64,000 nucleotides of DNA from contig NW_017265169.1 in the NCBI RefSeq assembly GCF_001638985.1, forward strand, positions 278,377 to 342,376, read 5' to 3'. A program made the translations under genes and the position numbers. The notes beneath the pieces were generated by a model. The model saw only the letters and a list, made by a program, of their open reading frames with translations, was not told the DNA's origin and made no database searches. The DNA comes from Phycomyces blakesleeanus NRRL 1555(-). Its lineage: Eukaryota > Mucoromycota > Mucoromycetes > Mucorales > Phycomycetaceae. Below, one piece after another: positions 10,755 to 22,821 of the stretch (position 1 is the first letter of the stretch; every line of letters starts with the position of its first letter).

Positions 10755-11939
10755 ATGCTGTTGCGTTCAAGAAGTATTATATTGGCATGCACCCGTACTT
10801 TCACCACCCGGGTGAACCTTTCGAGAAAACTTGGTCAAAGTGTGCCAATAACCTATCCCAGGCTTTCGATGCGTACAATGACAACTGCCAGTCGGCCCAT
10901 GTGGTATGCGGCACATCATGACAACCACAAAACATGTTGGAAGTGCGAGGCGCCTGTTCCTAATGTTGATCTTCATTGTGACAATGAAGATTGTGGGGCG
11001 ATTCAGCCTGTGCCTTCTGACATTAATTTCTTTAGATTACTCCATGTAGGAAAGGGACCTAACCAGTAAGTTTTCCATGTTTTTTTTTGCTTGGTTGTTT
11101 AGAAGAAAATGATAGAATGAATAAAAATGGTAATGATAATGATAAACAAATTAATAAATGTACTCTTTTCTTTATCCTTTTTTGTGTGGGTGGGTGGATG
11201 ATATTAGTGATGAGCCAACATTCGACGTAGACACCAAAGCCTTGAGAATGAAGTTTTTGCGATTGCAGCAAAAGGCACACCCAGATAGTTATTCTCAGGC
11301 ATCAAAGGTAAATTTCTTTTTTAATCAAGTAAAATTAAATTACATAATCAATGGAAGAAAAGGAAAGAAAGAAAGAAAGAAAGAAAAGAAAAAAGAGGGG
11401 GGAGATCAAGGAATTGTGTGTTAAACTTAAATAGCACGAATATTCCCTGGCCCAAACCCAATCTTCTGTGATCAACAAAGCCTACAATACACTGTTGGAC
11501 CCTCTTGTGCGCGCACACTATATGCTGTCCCTCAAGGGTAAGCAGGTGAGTGAGTCGGAATCCCTTCAGGACCCTGAACTTTTGATGGACGTAATGGAAT
11601 TCCGTGAGGAACTGGAGGAGGCAGAGACTGAGGAAGATGTAGCAAGACTCAAGAAGGTTAATGATGGTAAGTTTAGAAAAAGAAAAAGAAAAAGAAAACC
11701 CTACATACACATACACATACACATACGTACGTACGTACGTACACATTAATATTAATATTAATATTAATATTGTTAAATTAGAAAAGTACCGTGAGGCTGT
11801 TCAACATATCTCGGGAGCATTTGGCAAGGGAGATTATGAGCTCGCAAAGGAATACACCGTTCAATTACAATATTGGGCAAGGATTCGCCGGGTCATTATC
11901 GATTGGTCGCCTGGGAAAAGAGTGGAGATCCAGCATTGA
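10755..11939 (+). CDS. HSCB: HSCB/JAC1 mitochondrial Fe-S J-domain co-chaperone
   Basis: This encodes a predicted 266-residue protein. Exons are 10755-11065, 11208-11307, 11435-11666 and 11782-11939. HscB/Jac1 recruits the mitochondrial Hsp70 to the scaffold ISCU during iron-sulfur cluster transfer. The N-terminus is rich in Arg, Ser and Thr with almost no acidic residues, as in mitochondrial presequences. Residues 61-80 carry the four-cysteine zinc motif (C61, C64, C75, C80) found in animal HSCB and absent from yeast Jac1. A J-domain follows, with H128-P129-D130 in AHPDSYS. The C-terminal helices contain NKAYNTLLDPLVRAHYML and a Glu-rich stretch, the ISCU-binding type of domain. Length and domain order match the family. 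Introns are 115-142 bp with canonical ends. The identification is firm. Confidence 0.95.
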
Positions 11940-12270
11940 AGCATATGCCGATAATTAAACGTGCATATATACATTTATGAAAAAAGTGTGAAATCCCACT
12001 TGGATTTCTCACGAATAATATATATATATATATATATATTATATTTTCTATTTTATACAGTGAATCCAACAAGCAATATCACAGCCAATTAAAATCTATA
12101 TAATAGACCAATCAAAATCAATGTCTTATTTTCAGTAATGGATGTCGTATCTTTAGAATCAACGTCGCCTGCTTAGAAATCTTGGCACTCGAAAAATATA
12201 AAAGGAGAACGAGCATTCTTTCTTCTTTTTTTTTCAGGGTTTTGTGTTTTTAATGACATAACAATTTGAC
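11940..12270. other. Intergenic region with hairpin and TATA box
   Basis: An imperfect hairpin (GTGAAATCC / GGATTTCTCAC) lies at about 11987-12012, about 50 bp after the HSCB-like stop codon, followed by a TA-dinucleotide run. The second half leads to a clean TATA box for the next gene. Confidence 0.45.
12197..12205 (+). promoter_or_regulatory. TATA box for small hypothetical gene
   Basis: TATAAAAGG sits 74 bp before the ATG at 12271 and is followed by a pyrimidine-rich leader. This is a strong core-promoter match and supports the small downstream frame being a real transcribed gene. Confidence 0.55.
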
Positions 12271-12826
12271 ATGACTCCAATACTTTTATATGAAGATGGG
12301 CATGGAAATGTTGTTGATGAGAGTGGTGGTCCTGAGCCTGTGAGCTCCATCGTTGATCAGAATAAATTTATTATCAGCTATCCTACGGGACACGACATTT
12401 CGATTCTCCCAGCCCGCAAGTTGCGACTTTTTTTCTTTTTTTTTTTTTTTTACTGACATAGACTAATTATATCTGGTCCCTAAGGATATAGAATATTCGT
12501 ATCAATACTTTCTTTTGTTCTTTGGGGAAAAAAAGTGAGATGTGGGTGCTTTTAAGCTCTGGTAATACAAGTAGGTGAAAGAAAGAGAAAATACTTCAAA
12601 TGCGTGAGAAGGGCTAATAAATAGTAAAATATTCAACAAGATTACGCTACAAAGTCTTTAATAATTGAATTTAATATTTTATATTGTTTAGGACACGCCA
12701 TTTAGCCCTGAAGGGTTAGAGAGAGACACCCGGCCCTGGATAGGTAGTCAGAATGAATTAGTCTGGTTAGATGGAAACGTCGTGTCCCATCAGAAAACGT
12801 TGGTCCCTTATGATCTCTGTTATTAA
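12271..12826 (+). CDS. Small hypothetical protein, two exons
   Basis: I do not recognise the family. Exon 1 starts at ATG 12271 (MTPILLYEDG) and is open for about 50 codons before a poly-Phe run that is plainly intronic. Exon 2 ends at TAA 12824-12826 and contains DTRPWIGSQNELVWLDGN. Two splice models keep the frame: donor GTGAGC at 12340 joined to 12692 (67 residues), or donor GTTGCG at 12420 joined to 12706 (89 residues). The first has the better donor; the second keeps more of exon 1. A TATA box at 12197 supports transcription. The protein is small, acidic to neutral, and has no membrane segment. Confidence 0.5.
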
Positions 12827-14707
12827 GATGTTCTTATTATTAATATTATTATTATAAAAGGAAAGAGAAAGAATTATATGGAATTAACATGAGAATTTCA
12901 TATAACCTGTATACATATTTATTCTTTAATTTATTGTGTAAAGTGGAAATATAGACAGACATTATTATTTTTTATTGTTTTCTGGTTTGTGTTTTTGATT
13001 AGTTTATAATGTATTTGGGACTCTTTGTAATTTGAGTGTAACCTGTGTATGAAATCCAAATTGATAAGGAAACCATTAGGTACAAGAAGTTTAGTAAAGA
13101 AACGAAATGGTTATAATAATAATATTTAAAGAAAGAAAGAAAGATCAGCTGTCCATAAATCTTTTGGTATCATTACTACTTACTTGATATTAATATATTG
13201 GTTTTTATTCTTATGGTTCATATAATTAGTAACTTGTGATAAATACCGAGAATTAACAGCTACAAAGTCCAATCATAAATTGCCGTACAAACCGTAACTG
13301 TTGTGATTGGAAATAATAATAAAAAATTCTATAATTTATTTCTTTATATATACATTTTGATGTTTTCTTATGGTTTTTATAGATAATTGAAGAGGTCAAT
13401 TATTATTCTTATTGAAGCATGGAGGGTATGAATGAAATGTATTCTTTATTCTTAACGCTATTACTATGACTACTATGACTAGTATTACTAGTATTACTAT
13501 TATTATTTTAGTTGGCTGCCCTTAAAGATAAGTGTAACATTACATTATTATATATATATATATTTAAAATAAAATAAAATAAAATAATATATATATACAG
13601 TATTAAGAACTGTACAGTGATTGATAATCTATTAGTGATTATTTTGCTTTGGTTTGGTTTGGTTTGGTTTGGTTTGGCTTGGGTTGGGTTGGGTTGCTTT
13701 ATATATATAAAATATATATATATCTTTGAAAATTAATGCAAGTTACGCAAAATTTGAATAAAATGATTGGTTTTTGAGTGCTTTATTGTGATTTGTTTGA
13801 TATTCAAAAGAAAAGAAAAAGATTGGCGTCTTGTATGGTGTTATTGGGCTGGGTAGAATAGATTATGGGGGCTTGGGACCCTATTGACTAGAATCAGACA
13901 AGCAAAAAGGGGGAATATATGTAGAAAGAGGACATGGAAATAGTCCAGTACTAGAGGATTGTGAAGGATCGGGTTTGCCAGGGACGGAGTTCTCGGTTAG
14001 GCCTGGGTAACCCCCCGTTCTCCCTTCCAAAATGAAGATCGATTTTTTGTTTCCCTTTTGAATTAGGGTATACAAAACTTATTTTATTTTATTTTATTTT
14101 ATAATGGCTTGTCTGGACTGTGCTTAACAAACCCAAAATAAAATGTATAAATAAATAAATACAAAAACGACATTTACAGCAACCTTTTTCTTGTTCAATC
14201 AGAAGCAAGGTACAGCAATAGAAAGTACAATGGAACGATCATGAATCACAAGAGAGAAAGATATATATATATATATATATATATATAATAGAAAAGCTTG
14301 TATTTGTATTAGGCCCATTTGTTAAGCTCTATTAGAATTTCTATTGAATTGTGTACTTTTAGACTACCTCTTTAATGAATACCACATCTAAATAAAGACT
14401 CCTTTTTTTTTTTTGCTTCGTTAAAATAATTAGATTTTATATGTATATATACTTTGTATAAATGTATATTTAATACCAAATAAAATAAAATAAAATAAAA
14501 TATAAAATAAAATAAAAAAAAATTAAAATCTGATTAACATTTACACCTAAAGAATTCATCTTCAGTCCTTTATTTCTCTCCAATTTTCCCTTTTTATTTT
14601 ATATTATATTCTCCTGCTTATTCTAATCCTTATTTCTTATTCTTCTATTTTTCCTCTTCTTTTTTTTTTATTATTACTTTTACTTCTCTTGCCTGTCTTT
14701 ACAACAA
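12827..14707. other. Long intergenic region (1.9 kb)
   Basis: Mostly AT-rich low complexity: TAT/TTA runs, a TTTGG tandem repeat near 13650-13695, TTTTA repeats near 14080-14100, and a pyrimidine-rich leader (about 14570-14705) before CDC24. The segment 13850-14045 is clearly more GC-rich than its surroundings and is not explained by any gene (see findings). The open frame on the minus strand at 13881-14075 shows no family signal. Confidence 0.5.
13650..13696 (+). repeat. TTTGG-type tandem repeat
   Basis: A run of GGTTT units passes into GGCTTGGGTTGGGTTGGG. The G-rich strand resembles degenerate telomere-like or G-rich slippage DNA, but it is short, internal and not a true telomeric repeat. 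Confidence 0.6.
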
Positions 14708-15977
14708 ATGAGCGCCTTGGCCTTAAAGCGAAGGACCCCCTCGCTAGGTGCCTTGCCTGCACTACCTGTCATCTCAGTTGTCGACATTCCTCTCCCATCT
14801 CATTCCACAAAACAAATCCAGACCACCTCCCTTTACCATACATGCTGTTCAGTTCTCAATAGACTTTCTGCAGTCGAAGGAATGATGTCTTATCTCGAGA
14901 TGGATACTACGGCACTTAACATAGTCTCATCAGAGCCCTCGACACCTACACTCACCAATGGAGATCCACTTTCTAAATTGTGGGCCATGGCCCGTCTCGG
15001 ATCACCTCTTTGCACCATCTTCAATGTCCTCTCACCAGAAACACCACTCCATATAGACGCTGATCCAACTCACAGCACACTAAACACATGCAAAAAGAGT
15101 ATATATCATTTTCTCGTGGGTTGCCGAAATCAGCTAGCTTTTACTGAAGAAGACGTCTTTACCATCTCCGATCTTTACCAAGACGACACCAATGGATTTG
15201 TAAAGGTAATTTTCTTTTTAATTTTTTATTTTATTTCTATGCTGTGTACACATACATGTATATGTATATGTATATGGATATTTATATGTGCATGTGCATG
15301 TGCATGTGTGTATGGGCAAGTACATTAAGCTAGTATATTAGATGTATAAAAAGCAATATTCTTTAAAAGCAATAGAATAGCATCTTCTTTAATTCTATAT
15401 TTCTATGCATATGTATGTACGTATGTACGTATGTACGTATGTACGTATATTACTATTTTCATTGTCTTTGCTTGATTGTTACTCTTTCTGTTCTTCTTGT
15501 ATTTGTGCTCTTTATTGTGCTACAAGTCAGGATGTCATTGAATACTATTACTATTATTATTTTTGATGCTGGGAACGGCGTGAGCAAAACGGAATGGGGT
15601 TCGCACACGCTTTATATCGTACTACATAGAAAGACCATGGCATTTTCTTTTGTAGTCGCACCAATTCTATTGGTTTTCAATTCTTCATATTTTTTTTTTC
15701 TTTTCTTTTAAATTACTGTAATTTCTTGTGCACATACTGATAATTATTTATTAATTCATATATATGATATATCAATAATCAGGTTGTCAATACTATCAGC
15801 AAACTTCTTCTTCTCTTGGAAGAGCGGGGTATCATCTCTGCCCATTCCTCTCATCGAAACTCGGATCCTAATGCTCCTAAGGATACACGTGACAAAGTTA
15901 TCCTAGAACTCATAGAAACGGAGCGCAAATATGTCCAGGACATGGAATTACTACAGGTAAAGTAACAGTTAACTAAT

Positions 15978-16018
<41 letters not shown>

Positions 16019-18476
16019 TTGCACCTTTTATTTTTATCTTTATTATTTTTTTATTTGAATTTATATTTCTATGCACAAAATCTTACCAATTGAAATCATT
16101 GATACTCATCCTATTTTGTATATTTATATATATATACATAAAAAATAATAATAATATTGCTCTTTAAATTATACACAATACACACAATTGTAGAATTACA
16201 TGCGTGAATTACAATCCCAAAATATCGTTTCGTCCGATTGTGTTCATTATCTCTTTGGCAATCTTAATTCACTCGTCGATTTTCAACGTCGCTTCCTATT
16301 CCAATTAGAGGAGATCGTCGAGAAATCACCCGAAGAACAACGTGTAGGATACTTGTTTACTCAGATGGAAGATGCATTCGCAGTATACGAACCCTACTGC
16401 GCAAACTATTTCTCTGCCCAATACTTGGTAGTCCAAGAAGCGCCAAAACTTCAAAAACTAGCCGACATCTTGAACCCAATTTATGAACTACCATCGATTC
16501 TCATCAAACCCATACAGCGTATCTGCAAATATCCCCTTCTCTTGGGACAGCTACTCAAAAGCACCAGCAAAGATTGGGCATATTACCAAGAGACCGAACA
16601 AGCTCTTGAGGCTATCCGAAGAGTTGCTGACAAAGTTAACGAGACCCAGCGTCAACATGAAAACGTTCAAGCAGTCGAAGAACTCAAACGGAGAGTATGC
16701 GATTTAGAGGTAAAGAATTTATAAGCAAATTACTAATTGATTAATCAAATTTATAATTAAATGCACTTCATCTCTCATCTCAATTTAAATTATATAATGA
16801 TAATAATAATAGTAATAATAATAATACTCATTGTTATAATCATTGTTATCAATCTTAAGATCCATAATTAATATCATCATCTCTTATTTTAGGATCTGGC
16901 TATAGAAACCTATGGACACTTGCTTCTTCAAGACAAGATGATCGTGTCAATCAATGAAAGCGACCGAGAGCTCCACTGTTTCTTGTTTGAAAAGACCCTC
17001 CTGATGTGCAAATACATCAAGGAATCCAAAAACATCCTCACAAAGGGAACCACTCTCTCCATCAAAAAGAAGAGACGCGGAAGTCTGCAATCAAAGTGCA
17101 CAATCTATGCCAGTCGTATCCTGGGCGTCCACAATAAGTCAACTCCGGGCTTGTGGTCACTTTTGGTGGAGTACAAAGAACGAGAGGTTGAGCAATTCTC
17201 GCTTCGGTTCCGCAACGAAGAGCAGCTGAAGAAATGGGAGGCTACATTCTTAAAGATCAAGGTCACCCATAAGGCAAATGTCCCCAATACCCATCTTCTG
17301 TCCATGCCACCTCCAAATGCCTCGGTCAATGCTCACCTGAGTGGACATCCTTTCGGCTCTGATGATGACGAAGACGACGAAGACGAAGAGGAATACGATC
17401 CAGAAGAAGAAGACGAGTACCATCGCCAACGAAATAATTCAGTATCAGCTCAGGCCTATCACACTACCCACCGAACTAAACCAGCTCATGAGAACAGCAA
17501 CAGCAATAACGCACAGCATATCCGTGGTCATCCTCCACTTCCCTCTACGCCAGCATCTACATCTGCTGGTTCCATCCCCTCACTTCCACGCACTAGCTCC
17601 AGCACAACCACAGGACTGCTGAGCACTTCTCCTCCTTTTGACTACGGTCTTCCTGCTTCTCCCCCTCCTTCAACTCCTTCGTCTCCCACCAGCTCTCGCG
17701 TCTCCACAGCTAGCAGCAGTGGGTCTGCTGGATCTGTGTGGCACCGACGGACTGGAGAAGATAGTAGTTCTCCCCTGGCAGAAATCGCTACCAAGTTTAT
17801 GGCTGGCGATCACAGTTTGAGCGCTGGTTCAGCGGATGACAGTCGAAATCACCTTTACACACATCAAACACCGCCAATTGGTCGTAGTCAGTCACACTCG
17901 GCTGCACCTGGAGTTCCTCCGGCAGGTCTCGGTATCTACCCCATCCCACCTCCTTTACTACAGACCCGCCTGCGCTCTCAGAGCAGTCCAAACATCCAGA
18001 AAGCCCACTCTAATAGTAACAGCAATACAGCACACTCACCTATTGGTAGTGGTGGCAATCAGCAGCAATGGGATGATTTACCTCAGCTTCCTATCAGCTC
18101 ACGTACACCCTATCACAATCTACACATCGTTCGTCCCACAACCTCCACGCCCCGTCTCGGAGAATCCCATGCACAACAGCACTCTCCTATTGATCGCACC
18201 ATGCCTAGTTCCCCTGGATCTGTGAAGGTCAAATTGAGTTACCATGATGGAATCTATGTGATCGTTGTCCCTCAAGAAGCCTCTTTCTTGGAGTTGATGG
18301 AGAGAGTTGAGCGTAAGATCCGGCTGGTTGCGAATCTCAAGCCAAAAGAAATGCTGAGACTCAAGTATCAAGATGAGGACGGTGATCATATTACTATCAA
18401 TTCTGATGAAGATGTTCAGATGGCATTCGAGAGTCGCGGTATTCACAACACTGTCAATCTTTTTGTCAGCCTGTAG
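14708..18476 (+). CDS. CDC24: CDC24-type Rho guanine nucleotide exchange factor
   Basis: This encodes a predicted 923-residue protein. Exons are 14708-15205, 15783-15956, 16194-16709 and 16893-18476. Cdc24 activates the Cdc42 GTPase at sites of polarised growth. The domain order matches the family. Residues 1-166 form the N-terminal CH-like Cdc24 region (LYHTCCSVLNRLSAVEG, PLCTIFNVL). The DH (RhoGEF) domain runs from about 205 to 390, beginning LELIETERKYVQDMELLQ and containing LIKPIQRICKYPLLL. A PH domain covers about 397-520. A long Ser/Pro/Thr-rich linker with an acidic patch follows, then a PB1 domain from about 840 to the end with the acidic OPCA-type motif YQDEDGDHITINSDEDV. That PB1 domain would bind a Bem1-type scaffold. 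All three introns are phase 0. The identification is firm. Confidence 0.95.
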
Positions 18477-19142
18477 ATCATTATCTAAAATAGCAAATTC
18501 CCATCTTTCCTTCCATCCATCATATCCAACATCCAACATCCAACACACAATTTTCAATCCCATTCCTTACCACCCAAACCTCTCCTTTCTATACCTCTTC
18601 TAGTCCATTTCGTCTCATATTTCTTTTCTCTTTTTTTTTTCTTTCAAAAAAAAACACTTCTTTTGTTTTCCTTTCTTTGCTTTCTTCTTCTTTTGTGGCC
18701 GTAGAGCCAAGCTTAATTTTTTTTATTGCCTTGTTTCATTCTACATTCAATCAATCAAGAAAAGAAAATCCATTATCCCAAATTTCCCCCCCCCCCTTTT
18801 TTTTTCCCCTTTCTATTCTTCTTGACTGGCTAGAAGAAAGATGGTGAAGAGAAGAGAGAAAGAAGGAGGGAAAGAAGATGAAAAGGTATGAAAATACAAA
18901 CCATCTTCTTTTACTCTTCTTCTTCTTCTTTAATTCTTTAAACTCTGCATTCGTTTCTTTACTTTTGATTACCCTTTTTTTTTTCTGTTCTATAGTATAT
19001 TTTTTGTATGTTTTATGTCTTTAACCCCACATTTTCTATCCCCTCCCCCTCTCACTCTCACTATCCATCTTTATCTATATCTCCTTATCTTTTAGCTCTT
19101 TATCTTTACCTATTCATCAATTATTGTTATTACTACTACTAC

Positions 19143-19178
<36 letters not shown>

Positions 19179-20100
19179 ACGAATTGCATGTAAATACAAA
19201 CCATTACTATCCTTTTCTTATTAAAAGAGTATATTTGAAATATTCCTTCTTTTTCTATATCGTTGTACAATTTTTTTTTGGGTTTTGAGCCCATTTTATT
19301 TAGGGTCGTTCTTGAGATAATACGTGATTTTTTTTTGTTTTCTATATCCGTAAACTCGGTCTATAAACAGAGAGTGAGCATGCATTGCATGAAATTTGTT
19401 AATTTAGTTAACATAGCCAATCTATGTATTCAATTCGATTTTATTATTTTATTTTATTTTATTTTACTGGTATCATTATTTGAGTGTTAGGTTGAGAACC
19501 ACCTGAAATATATATATATATATATATATATTGGCTTGTAGATGTTATGGTATGTACCCGCACCCACATACCCACATACCCACATACCTACAACCACAAC
19601 CACAACCACAATCACAACTACTTTTATTTCTATATCTACACTTTCTCAGATACCTATATACATATGTATTTGTATTTGTATATACAGTGATTTTAGTAAT
19701 TAATGACACAGTTAGTCAAGATCGACTTGGATGAGTTGATGATATTACTTGTTGAAAATAATGTATAAATGTGTTTGTGTGCGTGTATTTGGATCTGTGC
19801 GCTTTACGGGAAATAGATTAGACTGGGAAAACGTTAGTCCTTTTTTTCTATTTCGGCTTATTTTTCTTTATTGATCCAGATCAAGAAAGATTGGTGCATA
19901 TGTTACAAGCTGTCTTTGTTACTATTATTTAAATACATACATATATTAAAAAAAAAATTAGCAAAGTATTGACTTGTACGTATATAATGCCCAAATATTC
20001 TCTTCTTCTTCTTCTTCTTTCTTTTACTTTTACTTTCTTTTTCATTTTAATTAATACTTTATTAATTAAATATAGATATATAGATCTATAGATATTATAC
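18477..20100. other. Intergenic region (1.6 kb) of low-complexity DNA
   Basis: Pyrimidine-rich and T-rich runs fill 18480-19000. Notable repeats are CATCCAACATCCAACA near 18525-18545, a (TAT)n run near 19139-19175, a TA run near 19508-19531 and ACATACCC / CCACAA units at 19564-19620. No coding signal was found. The last 100 bp are the likely promoter of the MFS gene. Confidence 0.5.
19564..19620 (+). repeat. CA-rich compound minisatellite
   Basis: Units of about 10 bp (CCACATACCC type) pass directly into 6-bp CACAAC units. It is simple slippage DNA without evidence of function. Confidence 0.55.
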
Positions 20101-22821
20101 ATGAAACCACTATCACGTCACACTACAAATGATTCTTCCAAAAGCTATCTTGAGAGAGAGCTAGTGATCTCTCTTGACGATGGTGGTCCGATGGTTGGCG
20201 CCACTATGATGGCTTTAGAGATGGACCATGAAGATACTCGTACTCTAGAGGGCGACAAAAGGAGGTCTCAAGATGAATCTACCATTGAAAATCATACGAC
20301 AAAATATGATACCCAGTATACTACAGACAAACAAATAGATGACAGTGCATCAAGTGTACACTCTGCAAATGTCACATTGTCAAACAGACCGTGGTATGAG
20401 TTCTGGAAGGTCAAACAAGAGACCCACACAGACCCTCGGAATTTTTCACCTTTCAAGAAATATCTTATTCTATTAATTGTATCACTGGCAGGCTCAACGT
20501 AAGAACATACATGGATATGTACATAAGCATCAAAATAATGATAATAAGCTTAATCCTAATTCCAATGCCAATGCCAATGCCAATGTTATTAACACATCAA
20601 TTTTTTTTTATCGCTTGTGCTTTAATTATCGTAGTTCTCCAATATCTACTACTGTTTATGCAAGTATATTCATTGGATAGATATTTATCAAAAAAAAATT
20701 AGACTGTTAATGTCCAATAGTATCCAGCCTTGGTTACCATGCAACACTATTTCAATACGACAGATACACTCATGAATGCATCCCGTAAGTATTTTTCATA
20801 TCCTTTTGTTTTGTTTTAGTATTTCTTCTAACATGTTTTCTGTTGTTGTATTTAACTATAGTCTCGATCTTTACTTTTTTTACTGCATTCTTTGTAAGTA
20901 CCAATATAACCTTGTTTGATTACAAAGCCTTACAAATCGAATCTCTTTATTTCTATTTGGTTATAGCCATTAATATGGGCATCTTTTGGGGATGTTTTCG
21001 GCAAGTACAATAAATTCAAGATTTACAGATATACCTAAGACAGTGATGTCTTGACGTGCATTTACATATGTATATGCATGTACTAATGCATATATCTCTC
21101 TCTCTTCTTTAAAATATAATTTTAGGTCGCCGTCGGATATATCTTGTATCTTTCTTGATAGCTGTGGTTGGCAGTGTATGTTGCGCCGTCTCTGTCAATA
21201 TTACAATGTTTATCGTCTTTCGAGGCTTTAGTGCAATTGGATCTTCATCGGTAATTCTCTCAATCAACTAAATAGATAGCAATTTTTTTTTAAAAAAAAA
21301 GAAAGGGCGACGCAATGCAATCCAATATAACTAAACACAAAGGTTTTAGGTGATGTCTATGGGAGCGGGTACGCTTGCAGATATATTTGAGCCACATGAG
21401 AGAGGGAAAGCGTTTGCATGGTACACATGCGGCCCACTGCTAGGACCTGCATTAGGGTAAAACTATATACATATATATACATTACGCTAAAATAATATAA
21501 AATAAAAAATCAATGATATTATCATTAGTATCTTATTAACTAATACCCATTTTGTCTATAGACCAATTATCGGTGGATATCTAAACCAAGGTCTCGGTTG
21601 GAGAAGCAACTTTTGGTTCTTGTCAATCTTTTCGTGTTGTATTTGGATCACCATGTTTTTCTTCTTTCCAGAGACTTGGCGTCCGGCACCAGCTCCAGGA
21701 GCCGAAACGAGTCCAGTTCCAGGAACAGAAAACAACAATGGATCAGTAAAAAAGAAGACCAAGCGACTCGTAAATCCGCTCTCGGCTCTTCGTCTTCTAC
21801 TCTTTCCAAATATCACACTGGCTGTTAGTTTTGTGGGTGTCTTGTAAGTCATTCAATGAAATTATCTATTTCTATTGTCAATGTTAATCTTCTTTTTTTT
21901 CTTCTTCTTTGTAATCTGTATATAAAAACTCACTTCTCTATCTCTCTGTATCTGTGTCTGGGTCTGTGTCTGTGTCTGGATCTGTGTCTGGCTAATATAG
22001 ATTCTTAGTGTTCTATCTTCTGAATACCAACTTTACACGTACATACACGATCCAGTACAACCTTAATTCTGGAATTGTGGGTATCTGTTACCTTCCACTG
22101 GCATTCGGGGCAATGATTGGTGGTATCTCGGGTGGTCGCATCTCAGACCGACTGTACAACAAGCGTGTTGTACAGGCCAATGGAGAATCTACCCCAGAGA
22201 TGCGTTTAGGTGGTCCCTTGTTCTACATCGCAATTGTCCTTCAGATGTTTGCATTTACTGGCTATGGCTGGTGCGTTGAGAAAAACCTCCATTTTGCATA
22301 TGGTCTGGCATTCCAATTCCTTGGTAAAGAAAAAAAAAAGAAACATAATGTCCTTATACACACACACATATATATGTGTGTGACTAGATATGTGGGCAAG
22401 TATTTTATTTTATAAACTAACTTCTTCTTCTATATTTATGCGTTTAGTTGGAGTAACGATTATGTTTCCTAATGTTGTTCTTTCGGCATACATGGTCGAC
22501 TGTTTCCGTAAAAAAGGTGCTTCTGTTACAGGTAAAGGAAGAAGAAGGTTTGATTTATTGAATAATTACTAAAAAAAAAATTATTATTATTTTGTGTATT
22601 TTACTTTAATGTATAATTATTTAAATTTTACAGCATGCAATAATTTTGTTAGATATTGTATGGCTGGTGTTGGATCACTTATTGCATCTGATATTGTAAA
22701 TGCCATGGGAAATGGCATTCTTTTCACTGTTTGCGGTGTGGCTCTCTTTTTGGCTAGTGGTCTTATTCTCATAATCATAAGATATGCTAAGAAGTGGCAA
22801 AAACTAAGAGAGTGTGTGTAA
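20101..22821 (+). CDS. MFS transporter, drug:H+ antiporter (DHA1) type
   Basis: This encodes a predicted 553-residue, 12-TM membrane protein. Eleven exons: 20101-20498, 20635-20659, 20721-20784, 20862-20893, 20967-21000, 21126-21250, 21350-21456, 21562-21843, 22001-22323, 22448-22531 and 22634-22821. Two introns (20660-20720 and 21001-21125) need GC-AG splicing; both use GCAAGT, and only that choice restores the family sequence. The N-terminal 130 residues are hydrophilic and probably cytosolic. Family landmarks in order: STTVYYPALVTMQHYF in TM1, the motif A-like loop WASFGDVFGRRRIYL, RGFSAIGSSSVMSMGAGTLA, and motif C-like GPALGPIIGGYL with GLGWRSNFWF. A hydrophilic central loop separates the two halves. 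This resembles the Aqr1/Qdr group of fungal DHA1 exporters. The substrate cannot be told from sequence. Confidence 0.92.

Noticed and set aside
13650..13696. Telomere-like G-rich repeat
   Set aside because: The unit is TTTGG/TTGGG rather than TTAGGG, the run is under 50 bp and it lies between ordinary genes.
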